From JACVRN01 sp036403815 (GTDB lineage Bacteria > Acidobacteriota > Blastocatellia > Pyrinomonadales > Pyrinomonadaceae): DNA of 64,000 nt. A model generated the notes under the pieces. It had not been told where the DNA came from, searched no databases, and saw nothing but the letters and a program-made list of their open reading frames with translations. The stretch lies in assembly GCA_036403815.1 (NCBI GenBank), contig DASWQH010000040.1:113976-177975 (forward strand), written 5' to 3'. Positions 1-8,209 of the stretch are shown here, one piece after another (the first letter of the stretch is position 1; each line of letters begins with the position of its first letter). A program made the position numbers and the translations under genes.

Positions 1-18
1 AATAGTTCTCTTTGCTTT

Positions 19-62
19 CGACTCAACCTCTGACCTCTAACCTCTGCTTTTGCTCTGCTCTT
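19..62. repeat. Partial degenerate tandem-word repeat at window edge
   Basis: Several diverged copies of an 8-9 bp word (AACCTCTG, ACCTCTA, ACCTCTGC) follow one another here, just upstream of the first gene. The pattern matches one arm of the hairpin repeats found throughout the window. The complementary arm would lie before base 1, so the hairpin itself cannot be shown. Confidence 0.4.
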
Positions 63-131
63 CCGTTATTCTGTTTTTTGTTTCATAATCCATGCGGAGC
101 TACCATTTCGTAACCGGGGGGAAGACTGTTA

Positions 132-1097
132 ATGCTGGCAGTGCTCGGAGCGCTCTTTGCCAATGGTGTAATTACGGTTTTGAAGTTCATGGCGGCTGTC
201 GTGACCGGATCAAGCGGGATGATGGCCGAAGCTCTACATTCGCTTGCGGACACGACCAACCAGATTTTTCTGCTTCTGGGGCTTCGCTTCTACAAGCGCG
301 AGCCGTCGGCCAAGCATCCGTTCGGTTACGGGAAAGAGCGGTTCTTCTGGTCGTTCATCGCCGCCATTTTTATCTTCGGCGTCGGCGCGACCTACGCGCT
401 CTATGAAGGCTTCCAGAAGCTGACGCACCCGCACCCGCCGGAAAATCTTAAGTGGGCTTACTGGGTGCTGGGCATCTCGTTCGTGCTGGAATCAGGCTCA
501 ATCGGACTTGCCATCTACCAGGAAGTCCGTGAAGCGCGCCACGAGGGAATGACGTTCAGGGAATATTTGCGCGAGTCGAAAGACCCGACCGCCAAGACGG
601 TGCTCTTTGAAGATTCTGCGGCTCTGCTCGGCATCGTGATTGCTGCCATCGGCATCTTTCTGACAGACCACAAGGTCGGCCCTGCCTTCGGGTACAATGC
701 TTTACACGGAGCTTACTGGGATGGGTTGGCTTCGATGGCTATCGGCGTGGTGCTGGCGATTGTCGCTTTCGTTCTGGCGCGCTCGTCGCGCGGGCTACTG
801 CTGGGCGAAGCCGCTACCCCCAAGACAGTCGAGCACATACGCCGCGCCATACTCGATCATCCGCATGTGTGCGAGGTCGTAGAGCTTTTGACTATGCATC
901 TTGCGCCGAAACAGATTCTTATCAACGCGCACATCAACCTGCGCGACCGTCTCAAGACGGACGAGATTGAAAAGACTATCGAGGAGATAGAAGCGAGGAT
1001 CAAGAAGGCCGAGCCTAAAGTGTACAAGATATTTTTAGAGACGGCGCGCGAAAGCGAGGCGACAGAGCGCGAGCCGAATCCACAGCACATAGGGTAA
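132..1097 (+). CDS. Cation diffusion facilitator (CDF) family transporter
   Basis: This is a cytoplasmic-membrane divalent metal/proton antiporter of the CDF family, 321 aa. Helix 2 carries the metal-site HxxxD pattern (H36, D40 in AEALHSLAD). A second site lies in helix 5 near H192 and D197 (YWDGLAS). About six hydrophobic segments are followed by a hydrophilic C-terminal region from about residue 230 that resembles the CDF cytoplasmic dimerisation domain. An in-frame stop at 111-113 limits upstream extension, and a G-rich ribosome binding site (GGGGGAAG) lies 8 nt before the ATG. The protein starts almost directly in the first helix, which is slightly short for the family. The metal (Zn, Fe, Co or Mn) cannot be told from sequence. 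It is followed by a hairpin repeat and cdaA. Confidence 0.85.
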   Translation: MLAVLGALFANGVITVLKFMAAVVTGSSGMMAEALHSLADTTNQIFLLLGLRFYKREPSAKHPFGYGKERFFWSFIAAIFIFGVGATYALYEGFQKLTHPHPPENLKWAYWVLGISFVLESGSIGLAIYQEVREARHEGMTFREYLRESKDPTAKTVLFEDSAALLGIVIAAIGIFLTDHKVGPAFGYNALHGAYWDGLASMAIGVVLAIVAFVLARSSRGLLLGEAATPKTVEHIRRAILDHPHVCEVVELLTMHLAPKQILINAHINLRDRLKTDEIEKTIEEIEARIKKAEPKVYKIFLETARESEATEREPNPQHIG

Positions 1098-1100
1098 GAG

Positions 1101-1203
1101 CGATTTCGGATTTTAGATTGCCGATTCTGGATTGGAGTGGCAACACGTCTTGCAGAATTTCAATCCCGCATCGCTAATCCAAAATCCAAAATCTAAAATC
1201 GAA
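1101..1203. repeat. Intergenic hairpin, word GATTTTGGATTTTAG
   Basis: The left arm (1101-1136) repeats GATTTYGGATTTTAGATT-like units. The right arm (1174-1203) is its approximate reverse complement (CTAATCCAAAATCCAAAATC). The right arm ends one base before the cdaA start codon, where a ribosome binding site would be expected. The same word recurs at 19641-19747. Confidence 0.8.
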
Positions 1204-1204
1204 A

Positions 1205-2059
1205 ATGCTACTGATTCTGCCATACACGGAATATTTCGAGCGACTGCGCGAGCCACGAAATCTAGTGGACATAGTGCTGGTCGCCGTCATCGTGTATGCG
1301 ATCTTGAAGCTGGTCAGGGGCACGCGCGCTGCTCCTATGGCTGCGGCTATTGCGGCCTTCGCATTGCTTTACTGGCTGGCCGTCAATCAGGAGCTGGCGA
1401 CGCTGGAGTTCGTGCTGCGCGGTGCTCTTCTATACATAGGCGTCGCCATCATAGTCCTCTTCCAATCCGAAATACGACAGGCGCTCATCTCCATAGGCAA
1501 TCGCGTGCGTATGCCTTTCACCCGCCGCCACCGAGGGCAGTTCGGCGAAGGTGTTTACGACGAGATTGTGCTGGCGGCGACCACATTGGCTTCTACAAAG
1601 ACGGGCGCGCTCATCGTCATTGAGCGCGGGGTCGGACTCAAAAACGTAGTGGACGGCGGCGTCAAGCTCGAAGCCGAGTTGAGCTACGACCTGCTGGTAA
1701 CGATCTTTAATCCGGCAACGCCCCTGCATGACGGCGCGGTCGTAGTCCGGCGGCATCGCATCGCCGCCGCCGCCTGCTTTCTACCCCTGACGCTGAACCC
1801 GCGTCTCTCTAAAGATCTTGGCACGCGCCATCGCGCGGCCATAGGCATCACGGAAGACACGGACGCCGTCGCGGTCGTCGTCTCGGAAGAAACCGGACTC
1901 ATCTCGTTTGTGCAGGCCGGGCAGATTCGTCGTGGACTGGATGCCACAAAGCTGCGCGCCTCCATCTTACAGGCGCTCGAAGCCCCATCGCCCCGGCGCG
2001 ACCGCGAGAAAAAGAACGCGGACAAGGAAGCGGATACCGAAGGAGTCGTCTCAACATAA
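1205..2059 (+). CDS. cdaA: Diadenylate cyclase CdaA (DAC domain)
   Basis: The enzyme condenses two ATP into cyclic di-AMP at the cytoplasmic face of the membrane. The 284-aa protein has about three N-terminal transmembrane helices (residues 15-80). A DAC domain follows with the DGA motif (residues 176-178, LHDGAVVV) and the RHR motif (208-210, GTRHRAAIG), both needed for ATP binding and catalysis. The tail beyond residue 265 is charged and low-complexity. No Shine-Dalgarno sequence is visible because the right arm of a hairpin repeat abuts the ATG. It heads the cdaA-cdaR-glmM order known from many bacteria, where CdaR and GlmM modulate CdaA and link c-di-AMP to cell-wall precursor supply. Confidence 0.95.
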   Translation: MLLILPYTEYFERLREPRNLVDIVLVAVIVYAILKLVRGTRAAPMAAAIAAFALLYWLAVNQELATLEFVLRGALLYIGVAIIVLFQSEIRQALISIGNRVRMPFTRRHRGQFGEGVYDEIVLAATTLASTKTGALIVIERGVGLKNVVDGGVKLEAELSYDLLVTIFNPATPLHDGAVVVRRHRIAAAACFLPLTLNPRLSKDLGTRHRAAIGITEDTDAVAVVVSEETGLISFVQAGQIRRGLDATKLRASILQALEAPSPRRDREKKNADKEADTEGVVST

Positions 2060-2060
2060 A

Positions 2061-2130
2061 CAGGTGTCGGGTGTCAGGTGTCGGTAAAGACAACTCCCTG
2101 TCACCCGGCACTTGACACCTGACACCCGTT
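2061..2130. repeat. Intergenic hairpin, word GGTGTCGGGTGTCAGGTG
   Basis: The left arm (2061-2084) is three diverged copies of a GGTGTCRGG-type unit. The right arm (2100-2128) is the complementary series. The element fills the whole space between the cdaA stop and the cdaR ATG at 2131. The same word family recurs at 15943-16387, 35928-36008, 37518-37619 and 58972-59060. Confidence 0.85.
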
Positions 2131-3102
2131 ATGGCGTTTAGAGATGCAGATGAAGGAGAAGGTCGCCGGGCGCGAGTGCCGCGCGAGGCTGGAGCGTGGC
2201 TGCACGAGATTTTTCTTGAGGACTGGACGCTGAAGCTCATAGCTCTCTTCATCTCTGTGGGGCTGTGGTTCGCCGTCACCGGGCAGCGCACCCCTACGAC
2301 AATTCGCTTGCGCAACGTGCAGTTGGATTTTCAGCTTCCGAATGATATGGAGATTAGCAATGACCCACGCCGCGATATTGATATTACTGTTTCAGGCAGC
2401 TCAAGCGCGCTTGAAAGCCTGAACCGTCGCGAGTTGGTCGCGCGGGTTGACCTCAGCGGCTACAAACCGGGCGACCGCGTTGTTCAACTGACGGACAAGA
2501 TTATTGACCTGCCTTCGGGAATCAAAGTAGTCAAGGTTGAGCCGAACACCGTGCCGCTCAGGCTTGAGCCGAGCGTTGAGCGAGAAGTGGAAGTCGAAGC
2601 GCGGCGTGAAGGCACTCTGCCCGAAGGCTTCGAGCTTTACAACATAACCATCGCTCCGCCGCGCGTGCGCGTGCGCGGGCCTGCCAGCCATGTCAACGCT
2701 CTTCAGAAGGCCATGACCGAAACCATTCCCGTCGAAGGACGGCGCGAAAGCTTCAGCATTCCGCAGGCTGCCATAGATGTTCCAGACCAGAAGATTACAG
2801 TCATTGACCCGGTCGTCAGCGTTCGTCTTGAAATCGGTGAGCAACGCATGGAGAAGAGTTTTGCAGGCGTCGCCGCGTTGACGAATAATGGCGAGACCGC
2901 AAGACCCGCGCAGGCTTCGCTCACTCTCTACGGGGCGAAATCCGTCCTCGAACAGTTGCGCCCCGAAGACATCAAACTAATTTTAGAAGTGGATGAGGAC
3001 GGCGGAGTGAGGAACATGCGTCTGCAACTACCAGAGGGCGTCGCCGAGGGCAGCGTCCAGCTACGCTCCACCAGACCCACAGGCTTCTCGATTGTTAAAT
3101 GA
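2131..3102 (+). CDS. cdaR: YbbR-domain protein, CdaA regulator CdaR
   Basis: This 323-aa membrane-anchored extracytoplasmic protein has one N-terminal transmembrane helix (about residues 32-50, LKLIALFISVGLWFAVTGQ). Several YbbR repeats of about 80 aa follow, each with the beta-rich pattern in which a Val-Arg-Val-x-Gly-Pro type turn recurs (VRVRGPASHV near residue 180). YbbR proteins encoded beside cdaA bind the cyclase and modulate its activity. The stop-to-start spaces to cdaA and glmM are 71 and 84 bp and consist almost only of hairpin repeats. Assignment relies on the helix plus the operon position and is firm at family level. Confidence 0.88.
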   Translation: MAFRDADEGEGRRARVPREAGAWLHEIFLEDWTLKLIALFISVGLWFAVTGQRTPTTIRLRNVQLDFQLPNDMEISNDPRRDIDITVSGSSSALESLNRRELVARVDLSGYKPGDRVVQLTDKIIDLPSGIKVVKVEPNTVPLRLEPSVEREVEVEARREGTLPEGFELYNITIAPPRVRVRGPASHVNALQKAMTETIPVEGRRESFSIPQAAIDVPDQKITVIDPVVSVRLEIGEQRMEKSFAGVAALTNNGETARPAQASLTLYGAKSVLEQLRPEDIKLILEVDEDGGVRNMRLQLPEGVAEGSVQLRSTRPTGFSIVK

Positions 3103-3180
3103 GTCCCAAGTTCCAAGTCCCAAGACCCAAGTAAAAACTGTCTTTGACTTGGGACATGGGACTTGGAACTTGGGACTTAA
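3102..3180. repeat. Intergenic hairpin, word AGTCCCAAGTTCCA
   Basis: The left arm (3102-3131) is an array of AAGTCCC/AAGTTCC variants. The right arm (3147-3179) is its reverse complement (ACTTGGGACATGGGACTTGG and on). It occupies the cdaR-glmM gap and ends 7 nt before the glmM ATG. The same word occurs at 8126-8207. Confidence 0.85.
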
Positions 3181-3186
3181 ATTCTT

Positions 3187-4566
3187 ATGGCTAAACTTTT
3201 CGGAACAGATGGAATGCGGGGCGAGGCCGGGCGGTTTCCGCTTGATGTTGCGACCGTCCATATCGTCGGGCGCTCTCTGGCTCGCCTGCTTGGCGAACAA
3301 AGGGGAGGACGTGCGCCGCAGATTGTGACGGGGCGTGATACGCGGGAATCAGGACTATGGCTGGAACGTGCGCTGGCGCACGGCGCACGAGAAGCTGGAG
3401 CGACTGCGCTCCACGCCGGTATCATCACGACGCCGGGCGTGGCCTTTCTAGCACGCACATTGGAAGCAGACGCGGGCGTCGTCATCTCCGCCTCTCATAA
3501 TCCCTTTCAGGATAACGGCATCAAAATCTTTGCGCCGACGGGTCGCAAGCTGGACGATGCTATGGAGCGGCGCATCGAAGCCGACATCGAAAGGGAAGCT
3601 GCGAAGAGCAGCACCAAAAACACCATCTCTGCAAACGAGACTGCCGAAGAGCTTGATTCTCATGAATCAACTCGGTTGAGAGAGCGCTACCTGAATTATC
3701 TGTTGGAAGAGATTGGCGCTAGCCTTTCGCTCGAAGGCTTGAGCATCGCTGTGGATTGCGCCAACGGTGCTGCCTTTGAGCTTGCGCCCGCTCTCTTCAA
3801 AAGACTTGGCGCGCGGGTCGCCGTCATCAATGCACAGCCAGACGGTCGCAACATCAATCTGAACTGCGGCTCGCAGCACATGGAGGGATTGCGGCGGAAA
3901 GTCATAGAAGAAGGCGCTGATCTGGGCGTGGCCTATGACGGCGACGCAGACCGCGCGCTCTTTGTTAATTCGCGCGGTGAAGCCGTGGACGGCGATGCAG
4001 TGATGTATGCTCTGGCGCAGGTTATGCACGAGCGCGGAGAATTGAAGGACGGCCTTGTCGTAGCAACCGTCATGAGCAACATAGGGCTTGAGATTGCTCT
4101 GCACTCGAAAGGCTTGAACCTGGCGCGCACGGATGTCGGCGACAAGTACGTGCTGGAAGAACTGTTGCGCACGGACGCGTGTCTTGGGGGCGAACAGTCC
4201 GGCCATATAATCTTCCCGCGCCAGAGTCTTGTGGGCGACGGGATGATGACGACGCTCAACCTCCTGCGCGCCATGAGGGAACGCAAAATGGCTCTGGATG
4301 AGCTGACACGCGGCTTCGAGCATTACCCGCAGGTGTTGGTCAACGTGCGCGTGCGTGAAAAGCGTCCCTTCGATGAGGTTGCACGCATTGTAGAAACCGC
4401 GAGCCAAGTGGAGGCTCAGCTTGGAAGCCGTGGGCGGCTGCTCCTGCGCTATTCCGGAACCGAAGCTCTGGCGCGCGTGATGATAGAGGGAGAGCGGCAG
4501 GAGGAGATCGAAAAACTGGCCGAACAGTTGGCTGCAAGTATACGCGAGGAGCTTGGCGCGGCCTGA
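3187..4566 (+). CDS. glmM: Phosphoglucosamine mutase
   Basis: GlmM interconverts glucosamine-6-phosphate and glucosamine-1-phosphate on the route to UDP-GlcNAc for peptidoglycan and lipopolysaccharide. The 459-aa length is normal for the alpha-D-phosphohexomutase family. Visible motifs are the phosphoserine loop (S103 in ISASHNPFQDNG), the metal-binding loop DGDADR (251-256), the sugar-binding GGEQSGH loop and the C-terminal phosphate-binding RYSGTE. It is third in the cdaA-cdaR-glmM operon, an arrangement in which GlmM can also bind and restrain the diadenylate cyclase in some bacteria. Confidence 0.96.
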   Translation: MAKLFGTDGMRGEAGRFPLDVATVHIVGRSLARLLGEQRGGRAPQIVTGRDTRESGLWLERALAHGAREAGATALHAGIITTPGVAFLARTLEADAGVVISASHNPFQDNGIKIFAPTGRKLDDAMERRIEADIEREAAKSSTKNTISANETAEELDSHESTRLRERYLNYLLEEIGASLSLEGLSIAVDCANGAAFELAPALFKRLGARVAVINAQPDGRNINLNCGSQHMEGLRRKVIEEGADLGVAYDGDADRALFVNSRGEAVDGDAVMYALAQVMHERGELKDGLVVATVMSNIGLEIALHSKGLNLARTDVGDKYVLEELLRTDACLGGEQSGHIIFPRQSLVGDGMMTTLNLLRAMRERKMALDELTRGFEHYPQVLVNVRVREKRPFDEVARIVETASQVEAQLGSRGRLLLRYSGTEALARVMIEGERQEEIEKLAEQLAASIREELGAA

Positions 4567-4722
4567 AAATATTAGCCCGGTGGGAAACTTTTACGCAGCC
4601 CGGAATGTAACTCTTACACTCTAGCACCTGTGCTGCATTTGGGCGGCGCGGGCTGGCCCAGTCCATAAAGAGCTAAAAGCTTAGGAAAAAGCGGAAGTGT
4701 GCAAGATTTTTTATTAACCCTA

Positions 4723-4752
4723 TTGCATGGCATAAGCATTGCGGTGTATATT
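4723..4752 (+). promoter_or_regulatory. Candidate sigma-70 promoter for small RNA
   Basis: TTGCAT (4723-4728) and TATATT (4747-4752) are separated by 18 bp, a good match to a housekeeping promoter. The predicted start is near 4759, just ahead of a run of stable stems ending in a terminator-like hairpin. Confidence 0.45.
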
Positions 4753-4758
4753 GTGGGG

Positions 4759-4870
4759 CAAGAGAGACGGTTGGTGGATCCTCCGTCTCAGTGGTTGCTG
4801 GGGTGAGGACAGTGACCACGAATATGAATGGGCGCGACACACTCCCACGTTGTCGCGCCCATTCGCTTTT
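4759..4870 (+). ncRNA. Candidate structured small RNA
   Basis: The stretch between glmM and the peptidase has no convincing ORF but has three consecutive stems. They are GAGACGG/CCGTCTC (4764-4770 with 4783-4789), GTGGT/ACCAC (4791-4795 with 4815-4819), and a perfect 13-bp stem (4827-4839 with 4851-4863) followed by CGCTTTT. A promoter-like sequence sits directly upstream. This could be an independent sRNA of about 110 nt or a leader/attenuator for the peptidase gene at 5010. It does not match the SRP RNA, tmRNA or riboswitch cores I can recall. The remaining parts of 4567-5009 show nothing else. Confidence 0.4.
4827..4870 (+). terminator. Terminator-like 13-bp stem-loop
   Basis: A perfect 13-bp inverted repeat (AATGGGCGCGACA and its complement) with an 11-nt loop is followed by a short T-run (CGCTTTT). 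It would end the candidate small RNA. Confidence 0.55.
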
Positions 4871-5009
4871 CCCGAAAAAGGTCTCCTGCCGCAAATTCTT
4901 TTTGAGTTTTTTCCGCAACCCGTATTACAATCCCGTCCGCCACGCGTTCTCTCTCAATCACCTAAGCTCTACGATCCTATGAAAGTGTGTTTTTGCGCCT
5001 CACCAGCTT

Positions 5010-6533
5010 ATGAATGTCAGCGATTATCGCCGTGAATTCGCCGCCTTTAGCTCAGCTATCGAGCTAGCCCACTACCAGCATCGCGCCGGTTTTGAGCCTC
5101 AGCTTCACACCGAGCCTATCTACGAGCGCTACAGCGATCTTTTCACGCGCGAGGCAATTGAAGGCTTAAAGAGCGCGTTAGCCGTGACGCCCGCCGGACA
5201 GGAAACGGAACGCGCCGGACTCAAGGCTCTACTGGGCATGGCGCGCATAGGGTTTCTGGAAGCGCACGCCAAAGAGTTGACGGACGAATACGCACATTGC
5301 CAGACGAGCGCGCTGGTGAATTGGGAGGGCGAGCGTGTGCCGCTCTACAGCGTGCCGAAGATAATTGCCAACGAGCCTCTTGCTCAGCGGCGGCGAGAAT
5401 TGATGGCGCGTTGGGTGGCTGCGCTTGATTCGTGCAATGACATACGCGCGGCACGTTTCGAGTCTCTGCATGAATCGGCGCGCTCGCTTGGGTTTGATTC
5501 CTACCGCGCGCTCTACACGGAGATTACAGGCACGGACTATGATGCCTTGAGCGCACAGACGAATGCTTTTCTGGTGCGCACGGATGATGCCTATCGTGCG
5601 GCGCTGCGACGCGCGGCGGCGCGCGACCTCCCCGGAGTCGCCTTCGACGAGCTTGAATACAGCGACTATTCCTTCTTCCATCGCATGTCGCGGCTCGACC
5701 GCTTTTTCCCTGTAGGTGAGGTGCTGCCGACCTACCGCCGGACGATGGCGGGGCTTGGGATTCGCGTAGAGCAGCAGAAGAACATATACATAGACGCGGA
5801 GCTGCGCCCGACCAAGAACCCGCGCGCCGCCTGCTTTCGCATCAACGCGCCCGATGATGTGCGCCTGCTGGTAGCTCCCGCTGGCGGCGTTTACGATTAC
5901 ACTGTGCTCTTTCACGAGGTGGGGCACGCGCAACACTTCGGCTGGTCTTCGCGCGAGCTGGTCAAGCGCTATCCTGAGTTTTTATATCCGCCGGAGAATG
6001 CCACTACGGAAGGCTACGCCTTTCTGCTCAACTATCTTTTCCTTGACCCATTGTGGCTGCGTGAATATCTCCCCGGTGTGAGCGTGGAGCGCGTGCGCGA
6101 TATTCTCTCAAGTATTGCGCTCCTGACGCTGCATAATGCGCGGCGTTATTGCGCGCGCCTGCGTTACGAGTTGATGCTGCATGACAGCGCGAGCGTGCGT
6201 AGCGAGCATCTGGCGCACAGCTATGCCGAGCTTCAAACGGAAGCGACCGGATTCAAGCGCAGCCCTGTGCTCTACCTGTGGGATGTTGACGACGGTTTTT
6301 ATGTCGCCGCATATCTTCGCGCGTGGGCTTTTGAAGTCGGCCTGCGTGAGCATCTGAGGACGCGGCATGGTAGACGCTGGTGGAACTCGCGCCGCGCGGG
6401 CGACGAATTGATAGACCTCTGGAACACCTCATCGCGCTATACTGTCGAAGAGCTGGCGAAGCTCGTAGGCTTTGGAGAGCTGAGCTTTGAGCTTTTAGCC
6501 GATAGCCTTATCAGTGCAGTAAGCGAGGAGTAG
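5010..6533 (+). CDS. M3-like zinc metallopeptidase
   Basis: The 507-aa protein contains the gluzincin zinc site HEVGH (302-306) in LFHEVGHAQHFGW. A third-ligand candidate glutamate lies 28 residues later (E334 in ATTEGYAFL), the arrangement of oligoendopeptidase F/thimet-type M3 enzymes. The protein is largely helical and lacks a signal peptide, so cytoplasmic oligopeptide cleavage is the likely role. It is shorter than typical M3 members (600-700 aa), so it belongs to a compact branch and substrate assignment is not possible. The ATG at 5010 is the first in-frame candidate with the family fold beginning soon after. It ends 8 bp before aroB and is probably cotranscribed with it. Confidence 0.75.
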   Translation: MNVSDYRREFAAFSSAIELAHYQHRAGFEPQLHTEPIYERYSDLFTREAIEGLKSALAVTPAGQETERAGLKALLGMARIGFLEAHAKELTDEYAHCQTSALVNWEGERVPLYSVPKIIANEPLAQRRRELMARWVAALDSCNDIRAARFESLHESARSLGFDSYRALYTEITGTDYDALSAQTNAFLVRTDDAYRAALRRAAARDLPGVAFDELEYSDYSFFHRMSRLDRFFPVGEVLPTYRRTMAGLGIRVEQQKNIYIDAELRPTKNPRAACFRINAPDDVRLLVAPAGGVYDYTVLFHEVGHAQHFGWSSRELVKRYPEFLYPPENATTEGYAFLLNYLFLDPLWLREYLPGVSVERVRDILSSIALLTLHNARRYCARLRYELMLHDSASVRSEHLAHSYAELQTEATGFKRSPVLYLWDVDDGFYVAAYLRAWAFEVGLREHLRTRHGRRWWNSRRAGDELIDLWNTSSRYTVEELAKLVGFGELSFELLADSLISAVSEE

Positions 6534-6541
6534 AGAATAGA

Positions 6542-7687
6542 GTGCAGCGCGTGCGCGTGCGCTTGAAAGCGCAACGGCAGGACTACGAAATCACAGCAGG
6601 GCAGGGAACGCTCGCCACTCTGGGCGCAGTCGTGCGTCACGCTCTCTCATCGCACGCTCGTCGCGTCGTCATCATCTCCAATCCGAAAGTCTTCAAGGTC
6701 TACGGGCAACTGGCAGTCAAGAGCCTGCGTGCCGAAGGCTTCAACGTCGCGCACTGGCTCATGCCTGAAGGCGAGCGCCATAAATCATTCCGCACACTCG
6801 AACGCGCGCTCTCGTGTCTCTCCGAGAAAGGTCTGGAGAGAACGGATGCGGTCGTAGCCTTGGGCGGCGGTGTTGTAGGCGACCTTGCAGGCTTCGCCGC
6901 GGCCATATACCTGCGCGGGATTCCTTTCATACAGGTTCCGACCACTCTCCTTGCGCAGATAGACTCAAGCGTCGGCGGCAAGACGGCTGTCAACACCCTG
7001 CGTGGAAAGAACACTGTGGGGGCTTTTCACCAGCCGAGCGTGGTTGTGATTGACACGGAAACGCTCCTGACTCTGCCGCGCCGTGAGCTGACCGCGGGCT
7101 TTTGTGAATGCGTCAAGCAAGGGGCGGCGGGTGACCTGAAACTATTCAAACGTACTTACAGATTTCTCGAAAAAGAATGGACGGGCAAAGGTGCGCTTCA
7201 GCCTTCGGCGCAGTTGGAGGAGCTGATAGCCGCGCAAGTTGCTTTCAAAGCGGCAATCGTCATGGGGGACGAGCGTGAGGATGTTGGACGCAACGATCAA
7301 CGCTCCCGTCGCATACTGAATTTCGGACATACGACGGCGCATGCTCTTGAAGCCATCACGGATTACAGGCGCTTTCGTCATGGAGAGGCAGTGGGCTACG
7401 GCATGCTCGTAGCGGGTGAAATTTCGAAAGGGCTAGGCATGCTGAGCCGTTCCGAGTTAGAATCATTGCGGGCAGCCGTAGGGTTATGCGGAAATCTGCC
7501 ACGCGCCAGCGACCTTGACCAGACCAAACTAGCGCGACTCCTTACGCGCGACAAAAAGAGCGTAGGCGGCCATGTCCAGTGGGTTCTACTGGAACGTTTA
7601 GGCCGCGCCCGGCTGGTTGATGAAAGAGAGATTGCCCCGCAACTTTTACGCGACTCGCTCCTCTCGGTTTTACAACAAGATTCTTAA
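6542..7687 (+). CDS. aroB: 3-dehydroquinate synthase
   Basis: AroB performs step two of the shikimate pathway, converting DAHP to 3-dehydroquinate with NAD and a divalent metal. The 381-aa protein shows the NAD-binding GGGVVGDLAGFAAA motif, the substrate loop DSSVGGKTAVN and the metal-ligand NFGHTTAHALE region. The start is GTG. The gene follows the peptidase by 8 bp and precedes a small membrane-protein gene by 21 bp, suggesting one transcript. Confidence 0.95.
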   Translation: MQRVRVRLKAQRQDYEITAGQGTLATLGAVVRHALSSHARRVVIISNPKVFKVYGQLAVKSLRAEGFNVAHWLMPEGERHKSFRTLERALSCLSEKGLERTDAVVALGGGVVGDLAGFAAAIYLRGIPFIQVPTTLLAQIDSSVGGKTAVNTLRGKNTVGAFHQPSVVVIDTETLLTLPRRELTAGFCECVKQGAAGDLKLFKRTYRFLEKEWTGKGALQPSAQLEELIAAQVAFKAAIVMGDEREDVGRNDQRSRRILNFGHTTAHALEAITDYRRFRHGEAVGYGMLVAGEISKGLGMLSRSELESLRAAVGLCGNLPRASDLDQTKLARLLTRDKKSVGGHVQWVLLERLGRARLVDEREIAPQLLRDSLLSVLQQDS

Positions 7688-7708
7688 AGGTAAGGAAGAA
7701 TATAGAAG

Positions 7709-8122
7709 ATGAGTGTTTCGTGCGGCACCGGCCACGTTCCGCTTCGTCACGCAGAGCGTGGGGAAGGACGGCTAAAATTTCTGCTGGTCGTGGCGGTTCT
7801 TGCCTTGATAGGCTATTGCGCTTACCAGTACGTGCCTGTGGCAGTTCGAGCCTTCCAGTTTAAGGACGTAATGCAGCAGACTGTAAACACCGCTGCCGTT
7901 CAGTCCCAGACGACCAGCGACTCACTGAAGAAACTCCTGACAGCCCGCGCGGAGGAGTACGGCGCGCCGCCCCCGCCCGCCACGCAAGTCACAGTAACGC
8001 AAGCCGAAGGACGATGGCAGGCACGCGTCTACTACACACGCGAAATCCCGTTTCCCTTCTACACCTACCAGTACGTCTTCGATAACACGGTCAAGAGCTT
8101 CGACCCCGCAACCCTTAGATAA
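7709..8122 (+). CDS. Small single-pass membrane protein, function unknown
   Basis: This 137-aa protein has one transmembrane helix at about residues 26-46 (LLVVAVLALIGYCAYQYVPV) and an extracytoplasmic domain of about 85 residues ending in aromatic-rich beta segments. The architecture resembles the DUF4845-type small pilin-like proteins, but I cannot confirm membership. A ribosome binding site (AAGGAAG) precedes the ATG. It is the last gene of the aroB group and is followed by a hairpin repeat shared with convergent rpoD. Confidence 0.6.
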   Translation: MSVSCGTGHVPLRHAERGEGRLKFLLVVAVLALIGYCAYQYVPVAVRAFQFKDVMQQTVNTAAVQSQTTSDSLKKLLTARAEEYGAPPPPATQVTVTQAEGRWQARVYYTREIPFPFYTYQYVFDNTVKSFDPATLR

Positions 8123-8125
8123 AGA

Positions 8126-8207
8126 AGTCCCAGGTTCCAAGTCCAAAGTCCCAAGTCAAAGATTCTTTCTTTTGACTTGGGACTTTGGACTTGGAACCTG
8201 GGACTTT
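8126..8207. repeat. Hairpin between convergent genes, word AGTCCCAAGTTCCA
   Basis: The left arm (8126-8162) and right arm (8168-8206) are nearly perfect complements with a very short loop. Both are arrays of AAGTCC variants. It fills the gap between the stop of the small membrane gene and the stop of rpoD, so it could act as a bidirectional terminator. It uses the same word as the cdaR-glmM hairpin. Confidence 0.85.
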
Positions 8208-8209
8208 AT

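Noticed and set aside
1132..1623. Overlapping plus-strand frame in the cdaA region
   Set aside because: It is a shadow of cdaA in another frame and starts within the hairpin repeat.
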